Origin: Altererythrobacter sp. Root672
GTDB lineage: Bacteria > Pseudomonadota > Alphaproteobacteria > Sphingomonadales > Sphingomonadaceae
Assembly: GCF_001427865.1 (NCBI RefSeq)
Contig: NZ_LMHH01000002.1
Coordinates: forward strand, 506,675 to 570,674
DNA: 64,000 bases
Direction of reading: 5' to 3'
Within the stretch, counting starts at the first letter, position 1, and the number at the start of each line of letters is the position of its first letter. Under the pieces are notes generated by a model that was not told the origin of the DNA, did no database searches, and saw nothing but the letters and a program-made list of their open reading frames with translations. The position numbers and the translations under genes are program-made. This document shows, piece after piece, positions 27,220-36,806 of this stretch.

Positions 27220-27929
27220 AGGCCGCGCCAAACCTTCACCGGCGCCGAATCGGCTGGTCCGAAACGCTGTTTGTCGCATTTGGCCGGCATGAAGTCCTTG
27301 CCGTAGCAAAGCCGCATCTCTTTCAGCCATCCGCGCTCATTGAGAACCAGGCCGACATGCTCGGGCTCCCAATAGCGATTCGCTTGCGTGAAGGCTTCGC
27401 GAATGTCTCCGGCGGTCAGGTCTTCCGAGCGGGCGATCCGATCGAAGTCCGGCCAGCGCAGGCTGTTCCAGAGGATGCGCGTGACCTTGAAGTAGTTCTC
27501 GGGTCGCCGCGTCATGCAGCTGCCATGCTTGGCCCACTCGTGCGCCAGCAGCCCTGCCGAGGGTGTCATACATAGGTTACGGGCAAGCTCGGGGGACGAT
27601 GGCTGGCTCGTGGCCGGGCACCATTGCGGCCAGGTGCCGCGGCCCTCGGGCGGCCAGAGACCGTGGACAACAAAGCCGAAACGCCCTGACTTGCCCGAAC
27701 ATTGCCGGCGATCGCTCGCCCGCGTTTCGCGCCCGCGGCAGTACTCAGGAGACCAGCTGAGTGCGAGCGTATAGCCAGCGATCGGTACCTGACGCACGGG
27801 CCCGTCGCGCTTGACGGCGGGCACGCTCAGAGGCCCGCGGGGGACCTGGCACTGATAAGCCTGGGCCTGAGCCGTGCCGGACGCCAGTGTGAGAGCTACA
27901 AGGCTCGCAACAAGCGTCCCTTTGCTCAC
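27216..27929 (-). CDS. Ribonuclease T2 family protein, exported
   Basis: A 237-residue precursor with a signal peptide (VASLVALTLASGTAQAQA). Both RNase T2 active-site boxes are intact: FVVHGLWPP with the first histidine and LLAHEWAKHGSCM with Glu, Lys and the second histidine. It should cut RNA in the periplasm. The GTG at 27927-27929 is chosen because GTGA overlaps the upstream gene and begins the signal peptide. Confidence 0.9.
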   Translation of the reverse strand: MSKGTLVASLVALTLASGTAQAQAYQCQVPRGPLSVPAVKRDGPVRQVPIAGYTLALSWSPEYCRGRETRASDRRQCSGKSGRFGFVVHGLWPPEGRGTWPQWCPATSQPSSPELARNLCMTPSAGLLAHEWAKHGSCMTRRPENYFKVTRILWNSLRWPDFDRIARSEDLTAGDIREAFTQANRYWEPEHVGLVLNERGWLKEMRLCYGKDFMPAKCDKQRFGPADSAPVKVWRGL

Positions 27930-28354
27930 TCGAAGGTGGCCGGGTCGCCTGTGTCCTCGCCGCTCAGCCATGCTTTTGCGTCGGCCTTGAACAAGTAGGC
28001 AACCGCGACGAGCTCAAGCCCGTAAACTGCCAGATTCAGGAAAGTCGTGAGACCCCAGGAGCCCGAAAACGCAGCGCGGAGCGACGTCAAACCGAGTGCC
28101 ACGAAAACGACGAGGACCCATTTCGCCCAGTTCGCGGCCTTGTGGGCGATCAGGTACCAGAGGCCGAGATAGATCGCATATCCGACGGCCGCAGCGCCAA
28201 TGATGAGGCCGCCGCCGATCCCCAGCTGCTGCATAGCCGGATCGCTCGTCAGGGCGTCCACCGCAGCTTGGTAGCTGATGGCGAAGCCGACCAAGCTCAA
28301 GGCGAGCGAGGCCAGAAACAGCCGTTCGAACATAAGAATGGATTGCGGTCGCAT
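27926..28354 (-). CDS. Four-span membrane protein, hypothetical
   Basis: A 142-residue protein with four predicted membrane spans (LFLASLALSLVGFAISY, LIIGAAAVGYAIYLGLWYLI, WVLVVFVALGLTSLRAAF, LAVYGLELVAVAYLF). The MRPQS-ERLFLASL start is typical of a sphingomonad family of unknown function. It is translationally coupled to the RNase T2 gene by a 4-nt overlap. Confidence 0.75.
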   Translation of the reverse strand: MRPQSILMFERLFLASLALSLVGFAISYQAAVDALTSDPAMQQLGIGGGLIIGAAAVGYAIYLGLWYLIAHKAANWAKWVLVVFVALGLTSLRAAFSGSWGLTTFLNLAVYGLELVAVAYLFKADAKAWLSGEDTGDPATFE

Positions 28355-28411
28355 GGATTGCCCCCCTTGATTGCCAGGACTTCCTGCCTCAGCGGGTCCA
28401 TTCGCGCAATG

Positions 28412-29275
28412 TCACAGGGGCGTGAAGTCGAGTCCAATGTCGGCCGCGGGCGCGCTCTGGGTGAGGCGTCCTACGGAGACGAAGTCGACCCCGCTTGCCG
28501 CTATGGCGCTGATGGTGTCGAGACGCACGCCGCCAGAGGCCTCTGTCGGCACTCTTCCGCCGACTGCATTCACAGCCTCTCGCAAGGTCGGCGGATCCAT
28601 GTTGTCGAGCAACAGGTGGCCTGCCCCGGCGGCGAGGGCGGGTTCGATCTGGTCAATGCGATCCACCTCGCAAATGATCCGTTCGACCCCCACCTCGCGC
28701 GCGCGGCGGACGGCCTCGGCTACTCCGCCCGCAACGAGGATGTGGTTGTCCTTGATCATCGCTGCGTCCCACAGCCCCATCCGGTGGTTCTGGGCGCCGC
28801 CCATGCGGGTGGCGTATTTCTCGAGCATGCGCAGGCCGGGGATGGTCTTGCGCGTGTCGAGCAGGACGCAATCGGTCTGGCCCATGGCCTCGACGTATTG
28901 GCGGCTCATGGTGGCGATTCCCGAGAGGTGCTGCACGGTGTTAAGCGCGCTGCGTTCGGCGGTGAGCATGGCGCGGGCATTGCCCGTCAGGCGCATGATG
29001 TCGGTGCCGGCGGGAACCGCATCGCCCTCCTCCGCCAGCAGCTCGATCTCCATGTCTGGATCGAGCGCTTGGAAGAACGCCGCCGCAATCGGCAGGCCCG
29101 CAACGACGATCGGATCGCGGCTGTCCATCAGGCCCGAGAAGCGGGAGTCCGCGGGTATGACGCTCTCGGCCGTCACATCGCGCCCGCCATTGGGCAGGCC
29201 GACACCCAGATCTTCATCCAGAGTGGCGCGGACGAAAGCGTTCAGGTCGAAGCCGGGAAGGGAGAAGACGGTCAT
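28412..29275 (-). CDS. nadC: Nicotinate-nucleotide pyrophosphorylase (carboxylating)
   Basis: Makes nicotinate mononucleotide from quinolinate in NAD synthesis. The 287 residues match QPRTase: ERSALNTVQHLSGIAT near 105-120, LDTRKTIPGLRMLEKYA near 138-154, NHRMGLWDAAMIKDNH, and EASGGVRLDTISAIAASGVD near the end. ATG 29275 is preferred because the upstream in-frame codons are not family-like. Confidence 0.96.
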   Translation of the reverse strand: MTVFSLPGFDLNAFVRATLDEDLGVGLPNGGRDVTAESVIPADSRFSGLMDSRDPIVVAGLPIAAAFFQALDPDMEIELLAEEGDAVPAGTDIMRLTGNARAMLTAERSALNTVQHLSGIATMSRQYVEAMGQTDCVLLDTRKTIPGLRMLEKYATRMGGAQNHRMGLWDAAMIKDNHILVAGGVAEAVRRAREVGVERIICEVDRIDQIEPALAAGAGHLLLDNMDPPTLREAVNAVGGRVPTEASGGVRLDTISAIAASGVDFVSVGRLTQSAPAADIGLDFTPL

Positions 29276-29377
29276 TCGCGCCGTCTGGAGCTTTTTTAGC
29301 TGAGCCTCAAGCGTCGACGGGCAGTGCCGCAAGCCAGGGGACTGGATGGGCCCGCCGACGATTGAGGCGGAAACAGA

Positions 29378-30172
29378 CTAGTGGACGAACCGGGCCACCA
29401 CGTCCCTATACGAACGGCTGACCTTCACCTCGGCACCTGAGCCCAGTACCAGGAAACACTCGCCATTGGTGTGCGGCTTCACCTGGCGCACCTGGTCGAG
29501 ATTGACGATGGTCGAGCGGTGGACGCGCTGGAACACGCGCGGATCGAGCCGGCGTTCGAGGTCCTTCATCGTCTCGCGCAGGATCAGCGAGTTGTCGCCG
29601 GTGTAGATGCACATGTAGTCGCCCGCGGCTTCGATGTGCTCGATCGAATCGACATCGACGCGGAAGATCTGGCCCCGATCCTTGATGTTGATCATCTTTT
29701 CGTAGCGGCCGGCATTCTCGTCTTCGATGGGCATGTTCTCGATCGCGTCGGGCGCGATTTCAGCCAGCACGTCCTGCAGCTTCTTGGCCTCGTCGGCCGA
29801 GCGCTTTTCAGCGAGGCGGGTGCGGACGCGGTCGAGCGTGTCGGCCAGCTTGTCCTCGTCCACCGGCTTCATCAGGTAATTGACGGCATTGGCCTCGAAA
29901 GCGCGGATCGCGTGTTCCTCGAACGCAGTGACGAAGACGAACAACGGCGGTTCGAGCTCCATCACGCCCTTGACCACCGAAAAGCCGTCGAAGCCGGGCA
30001 TCTGGATGTCGAGGAAGACCAGGTCGGGCTTTTCGGTCTTGATGGCGCGGATCGCCTCGCGCCCATTGGCGCAGGTGCCGATGATCTCGACGTCGGAATA
30101 AGGCTCCAGCCGCAGCTGAAGGCCCTGGATCGCAAGTTTCTCGTCATCGACGATTAGCGTTCGAATTGTCAT
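29378..30172 (-). CDS. LytTR-family response regulator
   Basis: Output half of a two-component system. Of 264 residues, 1-125 form a receiver domain with acidic pocket D9/D10, phosphoacceptor D55 in LVFLDIQMPG, and K107-type lysine in NYLMKPVDE. Residues ~160-262 are a LytTR DNA-binding domain (FRVDVDSIEHIEAAGDYMC and RVHRSTIVNLDQV). It overlaps the kinase gene by 4 nt. The target genes are unknown. Confidence 0.93.
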   Translation of the reverse strand: MTIRTLIVDDEKLAIQGLQLRLEPYSDVEIIGTCANGREAIRAIKTEKPDLVFLDIQMPGFDGFSVVKGVMELEPPLFVFVTAFEEHAIRAFEANAVNYLMKPVDEDKLADTLDRVRTRLAEKRSADEAKKLQDVLAEIAPDAIENMPIEDENAGRYEKMINIKDRGQIFRVDVDSIEHIEAAGDYMCIYTGDNSLILRETMKDLERRLDPRVFQRVHRSTIVNLDQVRQVKPHTNGECFLVLGSGAEVKVSRSYRDVVARFVH

Positions 30173-31371
30173 GCACTAGTTCCCATCGCCCGTTGTCCGG
30201 GTACGGTGGCAACGGATGGAGCCGTTGCCGGTTTCACGGCGGAGCCAATTTCCGCCGCAGAGTCCTGGAAGGGTTCGTACGGAATTTCGATAATCACGGT
30301 GAAGCCACCCTCCGGTGGCGTTTCAATCTCGAAACGGTGCTCCTCGCCATAGGCTTGCGCCAGTCTGTCGCGGATATTCGCCAGGCCGACGCCGGTCGAC
30401 ACCATGTTGTGAGATCCCAACAGCGCATCGCTGACGCGTGCGGCCGTTGCGGTGGCCTGCGCGCCCGGGCCGGTGTCGGCTACGGTCACGCGTAAACGGT
30501 TGCCGATGACTTGCGCGGTCAGGCTGATGCGCGCGCCTTCTTCCTGGGGCGAGACGGCGTACTTGATCGCATTTTCCACCAACGGCTGGAGCAGCAGCGA
30601 AGGGATGCTGGCCCCCGCCGCTGCGGGCTCGACCTTGAACACGGTGCGCAGCCGTTCCTCGAAGCGCATGCGCTCGATATCGAGGTAGAGCTTCAGGGTT
30701 TCTACCTCCTGCGCCACGGAAACCTTGCCGCCGGGCTGGGTAACCAGGGTGTGCCGCAGGAAGCCCGACAGCCGCGTGAGCATGGCATTCGCCGGCTCGG
30801 TCTGTTTGAGCAGGACCAGGGTGCTGATCGAATTCAGGGTATTGAACAGGAAGTGCGGATTGAGCTGATAGCGAAGCATGGCGAGCTGGGCGCTCGTCGC
30901 CTGCGCCTCGAGCCGCTCAAGTCTGTCCGCTTGCTCTTCGACCTGCAGGTAATAGTTGATGGCGTAGTAGAGCGCTGACCACGCGCCGAGCAGGGTCATG
31001 TGGATGTAGGACAGGCCCAGAACCAGCTGGACGAACCCGGTCGTGCCCCCTCGCTGCAGGCTGACTGCCCAACCGTTGATGAACGCTGCCACGAACACTG
31101 CCGTGACCAGGACGACGGCCGTCACACTCCAGGTGATGATCGGGCGGCGGTTGATCAGCTTTCCGTAGATCACCGAGAGGACCAGGCTGATCGAGAAGCC
31201 GGTTATGGCTTCGATCAGCACCAGCACCAGGAATGACAGGTCCTGACCGTTCGCGAGTGCGGACATCCCGCGCTGAAACGCCGCGGCGCCCCAACCCACG
31301 AACTGCAGGCGCCAGAAGGCGCGGTCCTTGTTCTCGAAGAAAGGCGCAGGGCGGAAGGGGAGGTTCGACAT
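30169..31371 (-). CDS. LytS/YehU-type sensor histidine kinase
   Basis: Membrane sensor partner of the LytTR regulator. About 400 residues: an N-terminal module of four membrane spans, a short coiled linker (EEQADRLERLEAQATSAQ), the His_kinase box QLNPHFLFNTLNSIS with the likely phosphorylated histidine, and a C-terminal ATPase domain with N-box PLVENAIKYAV and G-boxes DTGPG and GVGLANIRDRL. ATG 31371 is chosen; an in-frame GTG at 31407 would add 12 residues. Confidence 0.92.
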   Translation of the reverse strand: MSNLPFRPAPFFENKDRAFWRLQFVGWGAAAFQRGMSALANGQDLSFLVLVLIEAITGFSISLVLSVIYGKLINRRPIITWSVTAVVLVTAVFVAAFINGWAVSLQRGGTTGFVQLVLGLSYIHMTLLGAWSALYYAINYYLQVEEQADRLERLEAQATSAQLAMLRYQLNPHFLFNTLNSISTLVLLKQTEPANAMLTRLSGFLRHTLVTQPGGKVSVAQEVETLKLYLDIERMRFEERLRTVFKVEPAAAGASIPSLLLQPLVENAIKYAVSPQEEGARISLTAQVIGNRLRVTVADTGPGAQATATAARVSDALLGSHNMVSTGVGLANIRDRLAQAYGEEHRFEIETPPEGGFTVIIEIPYEPFQDSAAEIGSAVKPATAPSVATVPGQRAMGTSA

Positions 31372-31448
31372 CGCGCCGTACTCGCCCGATGCGGGAGTCT
31401 GCGTCACGAGCTTGCGGGAAGCCGGGCTGCTGAATGAGGGTAGCCAGC

Positions 31449-32141
31449 TCAGGTCTTGCGCGCCTCTTCGATGGCCTCCCCGATCGTGTCACGGCCGACT
31501 GCGCCGTTCAACGTCCGGTTGCCGATGACCCAGCCCGGCGTGCCCGAAATGCCCAGCGTGCTGGCAAGCGAGGCATTGGCGTGCAGCTGGGCGTCGAACA
31601 TGCCCGAGGCAATGGCGGCATTGGCCTTCGCAAGGTCCATCCCGGCCTCCTTGGCGGCCGCCTGGATCGCCTCAGGGCTAGGAGGGCCAAGCCGGAACAT
31701 CGCGGCGTGGAACTGCGCGTAGCGGCCCTGCTGAGCCGCTGCGAGCGCCATGCGAGCGGCGTCGACGCTCTCGGCTGAAAGGATCGGATATTCGTGCATC
31801 ACCACCCTAAGGTCAGGATTGGCAGCGATCAGCGCATCCACATCCGCAATGCTTTGGCGGCAATAGGTGCAGGCGTAATCGCTGAACTCGACCAGTGTGA
31901 CCGATCCTTGCGGATTGCCGAGCACGGCGCCTGGGAAAGGCGTTTCGAGTTGGCCGCGCATCGGCTCGATCCGGGCAAGCTGTTCGCGCTCCTGAAGCAC
32001 TTTCATCGCTTCGGGCAGCACTTCAGGATTGGCCATCAGGTATTCGCGCGTGGTGCGGCCTCCGAGACCGGTCAGGTCCCACAGGGCAGCACCGGCGAAA
32101 CCGGCGGAGAGCGAAATTACCAGAGTAAGAAACCAGCGCAT
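31449..32141 (-). CDS. DsbA-family thiol-disulphide oxidoreductase, exported
   Basis: A 230-residue protein with an N-terminal signal or anchor (MRWFLTLVISLSAGFAGAAL). It then has an N-terminal extension of the Com1/DsbA_N kind, and a thioredoxin fold with active site C91-T-Y-C94 and the cis-proline loop SGTPGWVIGN. It probably oxidises or isomerises disulphides in the periplasm. It lies upstream of the histidine kinase on the same strand and downstream of the M48 protease gene. Confidence 0.88.
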   Translation of the reverse strand: MRWFLTLVISLSAGFAGAALWDLTGLGGRTTREYLMANPEVLPEAMKVLQEREQLARIEPMRGQLETPFPGAVLGNPQGSVTLVEFSDYACTYCRQSIADVDALIAANPDLRVVMHEYPILSAESVDAARMALAAAQQGRYAQFHAAMFRLGPPSPEAIQAAAKEAGMDLAKANAAIASGMFDAQLHANASLASTLGISGTPGWVIGNRTLNGAVGRDTIGEAIEEARKT

Positions 32142-32186
32142 TGGCCTTGACCTAAGGATTACCCGGCCCGCTGGCAATGGAAGCCG

Positions 32187-33554
32187 TCATCGGCGGTTCC
32201 GTTCGTTCTCGAGCTCCGCGCGCGCCTGCATCGCGACGTCCTGCGCCCGGATCCAGTCCGACGTGCCCTGTGGCAAGGTATGTTCAGCCGATTCCGCGTT
32301 CTGCAGGGCCTCGCGCGGACGGCCGCTCATGATCTGTTGCTCTGCGCTCGCCAGCCGAGCCCGCGGGATGTCGCCGCGAGCGCCGTAGACCACACCGAGC
32401 TGGTACCAGGCCGAGGGGTTCTCCCGGTCGCGACCGACAGCCGCGCGGAGCACCTTTTCGGCCTCTTCCAGATGGCCCTGGTCTTCGGTCGCGAGCAGGG
32501 CGTGAGCGAAAGTCGTGGCGATCAGCGGGTCGTTGTTGGTCATTTCGACCGACTGGCGCAGCGGTTCCAGCGCCTCCGCAGGCTTGCCCGATTCGAGCAG
32601 GACCTGGCCCTTCAGCTCGAGGAAATAGGGGTCCTTGGGATCAGCGGCGATCAGCGCGTCGGTTTCGGCGAGCGCATCCTCCATCCGCGATTCCTTGTGG
32701 TAGGCATAGGCGCGGGCATAGCGGGCCGGCACCGATGTCATGTAGGTCGGATAGGAATTGAGCGTCTGCTGCGGCGTCGCCAGATAGCCGAACAGCTTGG
32801 CCTTGATGCGCAGGAAGCGTTCCTGCTGCTCCGGGTCGGGCGGCGTGTCCCAAGCGGGATCGGCGCGATAGTCCAGCTCAAGACGGGCAAGGCGATCGCC
32901 GGAGAGCGGGTGCGTCCGGGCGAAACCGGCTTCGTCGCTCTGGCTGTAGCCGTAGCGGAATTCCTGATTTTGCAGCTTTTGGAAGAACGCGAGCGAGCCC
33001 TTGCCCGTAATCCCCGCCTTCGAAAGGTACTGCACGCCCGCGGCGTCAGCACTCGATTCCTGGGTCCGGGAAAAGGACAGGTAATTCCCAAGAGCGGCCT
33101 GTTGGCCAAGGGCCATCGCCGCCATCGCCGCGTCACCAGCACCAGCGACGGCGGCGGCAATTCCGGCCAGCATCGAAAGGAGCTGGATCTTCATGGCCTT
33201 GCCCATGCTGTCGGTGCCGCTGATTATGTGACCGCCGGTGATGTGGCCCATTTCGTGCGCCAATACGCCCTGGACCATGTTGGCATTGTCGGCCGCGTTG
33301 ATCAGGCCGGAATGGATGTAGATCCTTTGCCCGCCGGCGACGAAAGCGTTGATCGACGGGTCATCCAGCAGAACGACATCGACCGCGCCCTTCTGCAAGC
33401 CGGCCGCCTCGGTGATGGGTTCGACGAGATCCTGCAGCAAGGCTTCGGTTTCTGCGTCGCGCAGGATCGACTGCGCAGCGACGGGTTGAACGCCGATGAC
33501 GAGCAGGGCCGCGAAGGCTAGCAGGCGAGCGAGCAGGCTGGTGGCGGGTCGCAT
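32187..33554 (-). CDS. M48 metalloprotease with TPR repeats (BepA-like)
   Basis: A 455-residue periplasmic protein. It has a signal peptide (LLARLLAFAALLVIGVQPVAA), an M48 peptidase domain with the zinc motif H100-E-M-G-H104 and third ligand region ESSADAAGVQYL, and a C-terminal TPR array from about residue 270. This is the BepA architecture, which checks outer-membrane protein and LPS transporter assembly. It sits 45 bp from the DsbA-like gene, which fits an envelope quality-control set. Confidence 0.9.
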   Translation of the reverse strand: MRPATSLLARLLAFAALLVIGVQPVAAQSILRDAETEALLQDLVEPITEAAGLQKGAVDVVLLDDPSINAFVAGGQRIYIHSGLINAADNANMVQGVLAHEMGHITGGHIISGTDSMGKAMKIQLLSMLAGIAAAVAGAGDAAMAAMALGQQAALGNYLSFSRTQESSADAAGVQYLSKAGITGKGSLAFFQKLQNQEFRYGYSQSDEAGFARTHPLSGDRLARLELDYRADPAWDTPPDPEQQERFLRIKAKLFGYLATPQQTLNSYPTYMTSVPARYARAYAYHKESRMEDALAETDALIAADPKDPYFLELKGQVLLESGKPAEALEPLRQSVEMTNNDPLIATTFAHALLATEDQGHLEEAEKVLRAAVGRDRENPSAWYQLGVVYGARGDIPRARLASAEQQIMSGRPREALQNAESAEHTLPQGTSDWIRAQDVAMQARAELENERNRR

Positions 33555-33632
33555 TTCCAGGCAAGCCTAGCGCATCGGGGCATGAACGGAAACTGAAGCT
33601 TGGCGGCTTGCCTGCCGTCATTCGGCCGTTGC

Positions 33633-35300
33633 TTAGCCGATCAGGCGCTTGGCGGCGCGTTCGAGCAGCGAGGCGTCTTCGGGCACTTCGCCCAGTATCA
33701 CGATTTCGCCGGCTTCGTTTCGACGGATCATGACCAAGGCGAACTCGTTGCCTTCTGGGGCCAGCGAATTGAACGAGAGCGACGGCATGCCGCGCAGCTT
33801 CAGGGCTAGCGCTTCGCGCAGCCCGTTCGGCGTCTCAACGTCCTTGCCGGCTTCCTCGCGGCGCAGGCGGCGTTCGGCCTGGACCACGCCCTTGAGGCCG
33901 CCGTCCGCGTCGCGCAGGTAAGGGCCGAGGGCGCCGCGCGGCAGTTCGATACGGTGCGCGTAAGTCAGGGCCGAGGCGTATTCGGTGAGACGCGTCTTGT
34001 CGTAGTCATGCCCGAACACGAGCTTGACCACCGGCGTCATCGGCGCGCGGACCTGGACCGTCAGACCGGCATCGGCGAGCAATTCGTTGAATTCGTTTGG
34101 TGTTTCGATAGCAGCGAGCGAGAAATCGTAAGCCCGACCAATCGCTTCGTAGAGCGCAGTGCGGGTGCGATCTTCGCTGTTGTTGGCCGCATCGGCCATT
34201 TCGCGCGCCGCTGCGAGCCAGTCGCTGAGGCCCATGCTCATCGGATCGACCGACGGCATTTCCATCGCGGTTTCGATATAGTCGGTTAGGTCGAATTCGT
34301 CGTCGTCGATCGGGTCGCCCAGTTCGATGGGCAGCTTCCCCGTACCTTCGGAGGTCAGGATCGGCATCTTGAGCAGCGAGCCAAACGAAGGGCGGTGATC
34401 GTCTTCCTCGGCCTCGTCTGAGTCGTCGGATTCGTAACCGACTTCCTCGTCATCCTCCTCCTCGCTCTCGTCGAGTTGGTAGACGGCCTCGAAGAGTTCC
34501 TCATCTTCGGCCTCATCGTCATCGGCCAATGCATAGGCCTCCTCTTCGGCAGCGATGCCGAATGACGGGAGCGGCAGAGGATCGAATCCGGTGGGCGTGG
34601 GGACGTCATCGGTCGGTGCGGGCGGTTCGCTATAGGTCACGTTGATCGAAAGTCCTGTCGGCAGGCCGAGATCCTCGACGTGATCTTCGAAATCGGTGTC
34701 GGTTCGGGCTTCAAGGACCTGGTCGATCTCGAGCAGGAGCTCATCCGAATCGAGAGAGTCGGCGAGTTCCTTCCAGTTGATCACCCCATAGATGAAGTCG
34801 ATCGTGTCATCGTCGCTCGAATAAGGCAGTAGAATCCCGCGGTAGGCGAGAGTCGCCCCGCGCTGGTTCACGAACTCCGCCTCGAAGCCGATCGGCGCCT
34901 GGTTGGCGAGGATCTGCATGTAATGGTCGGTGATGCGCGTCAGCAGCGAGCGCGCCGGCACGTCGGCCAGCGTCAACAGCTCTGCATCGCCTTCGCCGCA
35001 TTCTTCCGCCAGCTTGTCGCCGATAAAGGAGATGCCGGGGTTCTCGATACCCCTGCTGAAGTCGAGCAACACGCTGTAGGGACCGAAGTCGGGGAGGCTA
35101 TCCAGTTCGAGGTCTTCGATCGCCGGGTAGTTGCGGTCGTCGAGCAGGCTGGCCCAATGATTATAGGCGCGCACCTGCATGCGCCGTTCGTCCTGACCGA
35201 TCTCGGGACGTGGCGGAGTGCGACGAACGGGTTCGTCGTCGGCCGGGTCATAGCCGTCACCGTCGGCAATAGGCCCGAAGTTGCCCCGCACCGTGTCCAT
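33633..35300 (-). CDS. Large acidic PAS-domain protein, hypothetical
   Basis: A 555-residue cytoplasmic protein. Residues ~70-180 resemble a PAS fold (LLDFSRGIENPGISFIGD, DHYMQILANQAP, FEAEFVNQRGATLAYRGILL). The middle (about 220-330) is very rich in Asp and Glu, with runs such as ESEEEDDEEVGYESDDSDE, and probably disordered. The C-terminal ~200 residues are helical, with LVFGHDYDKTRLTEYASALTY (in part). There is no kinase or output domain. The role is unknown; PAS suggests sensing. Confidence 0.75.
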   Translation of the reverse strand: MDTVRGNFGPIADGDGYDPADDEPVRRTPPRPEIGQDERRMQVRAYNHWASLLDDRNYPAIEDLELDSLPDFGPYSVLLDFSRGIENPGISFIGDKLAEECGEGDAELLTLADVPARSLLTRITDHYMQILANQAPIGFEAEFVNQRGATLAYRGILLPYSSDDDTIDFIYGVINWKELADSLDSDELLLEIDQVLEARTDTDFEDHVEDLGLPTGLSINVTYSEPPAPTDDVPTPTGFDPLPLPSFGIAAEEEAYALADDDEAEDEELFEAVYQLDESEEEDDEEVGYESDDSDEAEEDDHRPSFGSLLKMPILTSEGTGKLPIELGDPIDDDEFDLTDYIETAMEMPSVDPMSMGLSDWLAAAREMADAANNSEDRTRTALYEAIGRAYDFSLAAIETPNEFNELLADAGLTVQVRAPMTPVVKLVFGHDYDKTRLTEYASALTYAHRIELPRGALGPYLRDADGGLKGVVQAERRLRREEAGKDVETPNGLREALALKLRGMPSLSFNSLAPEGNEFALVMIRRNEAGEIVILGEVPEDASLLERAAKRLIG

Positions 35301-35417
35301 GCAGCTAGTCCCCTAAACCTCTTCGCGACTGCCTATGGGCGCGGCATAGTTAATTACCCGTAAAATTCCCCTCGTGCCGCCGGCGCTTTCCGTATCCGGC
35401 CAAGGCTTTGCGCAGCG

Positions 35418-36143
35418 CTAGGCCGGGTCCGGGATGGCGAGGCCCCGGTCGGTGCCGCACAGGCGGTCCCAGAAGCGGAAATAGAGCCCGTAGTTGCAGC
35501 GGTACGCATCATGATGCCGCTGGTGGTGGCTCGCGGTAATCAGCCAGCCGCCTAGCCTGGAATGGACGAGCGCGCGGGGAAACATCTCCCACCCCATGTG
35601 GTTGGTCACGCCCATCAGGGTCATGATCGCCAGCACCAGGCCGAGCATGGCGACATGGATCGGCACCACGAACACCAGCAACGGAATGACCACGGCGCCG
35701 CTCAGGGCCTCGATCGGGTGGAAGCTCATCGCCGCCCAGGCGGTTGGCGGTCGGCTCGCATGGTGGACCGCGTGGGCGGCCCGGAACCAGCGCGGACGGT
35801 GGAACAGGCGGTGGGTCCAGTAGAACCAGGTATCGTGTAGGAGGAGATAAGCGAAGAGCGAGACCGGCAAGTACCACAGCGGATAGTCGGCAAGGCCGGT
35901 GTAGATCTGCGTCCAGCCGCGGTTTTGCCAGCCCCACGCGACGATTCCGGCAGGAACCCCATAGATCGCCGCCGAGGCGAGCGACCAGACGATCTCGCGC
36001 CGGATTTGCGGGTCCAGCCCGGCATAGAGCCCTGGGTGGATGCGGCGTGTGACGAACGCGAACACTCCGCTTGAAAGCGCATAGCGTGCAGCGACGATGG
36101 CCGTCATGGCCAGGGCTGAGAGAGCCAGTTCGTTCACGCGCAC
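35418..36143 (-). CDS. Sterol desaturase / fatty acid hydroxylase family membrane enzyme
   Basis: A ~241-residue integral membrane di-iron oxygenase. The histidine clusters of the superfamily are present: HDTWFYWTHRLFH, HAVHHASRPP and HHQRHHDAYRCNYG, set between hydrophobic spans. The substrate could be a carotenoid, fatty acid or hopanoid. The start is uncertain: a TTG at 36155 and GTGs at 36143 and 36137 are all possible. Confidence 0.85.
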   Translation of the reverse strand: MRVNELALSALAMTAIVAARYALSSGVFAFVTRRIHPGLYAGLDPQIRREIVWSLASAAIYGVPAGIVAWGWQNRGWTQIYTGLADYPLWYLPVSLFAYLLLHDTWFYWTHRLFHRPRWFRAAHAVHHASRPPTAWAAMSFHPIEALSGAVVIPLLVFVVPIHVAMLGLVLAIMTLMGVTNHMGWEMFPRALVHSRLGGWLITASHHQRHHDAYRCNYGLYFRFWDRLCGTDRGLAIPDPA

Positions 36144-36189
36144 ATGCTGCCACAAGCAGCCATCCTTTGGGAAGCGACGGCTTGCGGTG

Positions 36190-36693
36190 TTAGCCCAGGC
36201 CTTGGCCCCAGACAGCGCACTGCGGGTCGAGTCCGACGAGATGGCGGCGCAGGGCCGTGCGCGCCAGGCGTTCGGTCTCGACCTTGCGCCGGGCGGCGGC
36301 CAGCGGATGGCTTGGCGCCGGCCGGACGATCTCGGCGTCGTATTCGTCGGCCACGATCACGCCGCAGCAATCGGGACGGAAGTCGGGGCCTTCCAGACAG
36401 GTGCGGTCAAGTTCAGGCGGCAGGCCCCAGAAGAACTTGTCGCAGAAATCGAGATAGTCGGGCCACTTGCCGTCACCCAGCAAGTCCGACCGGGCGGTCT
36501 TGATCTCGACGATGACGATATGGCCCTTGGCGTCGATCCCCATGAGGTCCGCTCGCCGCCCGTTGCGCAGCGGCATTTCGGGGAGAGCCCAGATGTCGTT
36601 GCGCGCAAATAGCCGGCAGATGCCGCGCGCCACCGCTGCCGCACGACGTTCAGAGAGTTCGGAGCCAAGAGCGAGACTGGGAGAATCGGCCAT
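36190..36693 (-). CDS. mmcB: MmcB-family DNA repair protein
   Basis: A 167-residue protein of the MmcB family (known in Caulobacter as a LexA-controlled mitomycin C resistance factor). The PD-(D/E)XK-like core is visible: MPLRNGRRADLMGIDAKG followed by IVIVEIKTARSDLLGD with the E-x-K, then WPDYLDFCDKFFWG. It should act on damaged DNA. It is divergent from the lipid kinase gene. Confidence 0.88.
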   Translation of the reverse strand: MADSPSLALGSELSERRAAAVARGICRLFARNDIWALPEMPLRNGRRADLMGIDAKGHIVIVEIKTARSDLLGDGKWPDYLDFCDKFFWGLPPELDRTCLEGPDFRPDCCGVIVADEYDAEIVRPAPSHPLAAARRKVETERLARTALRRHLVGLDPQCAVWGQGLG

Positions 36694-36806
36694 TCACCCA
36701 AAATGGAACAGATGTGGAACATGGTCAAGGTAGCGTCATGCACGGATCGTTAGGGGCCGCTGGTGCATGACTGCGTGCTCCAGGGTTTGAGGATGGTGCT
36801 GGAAGC

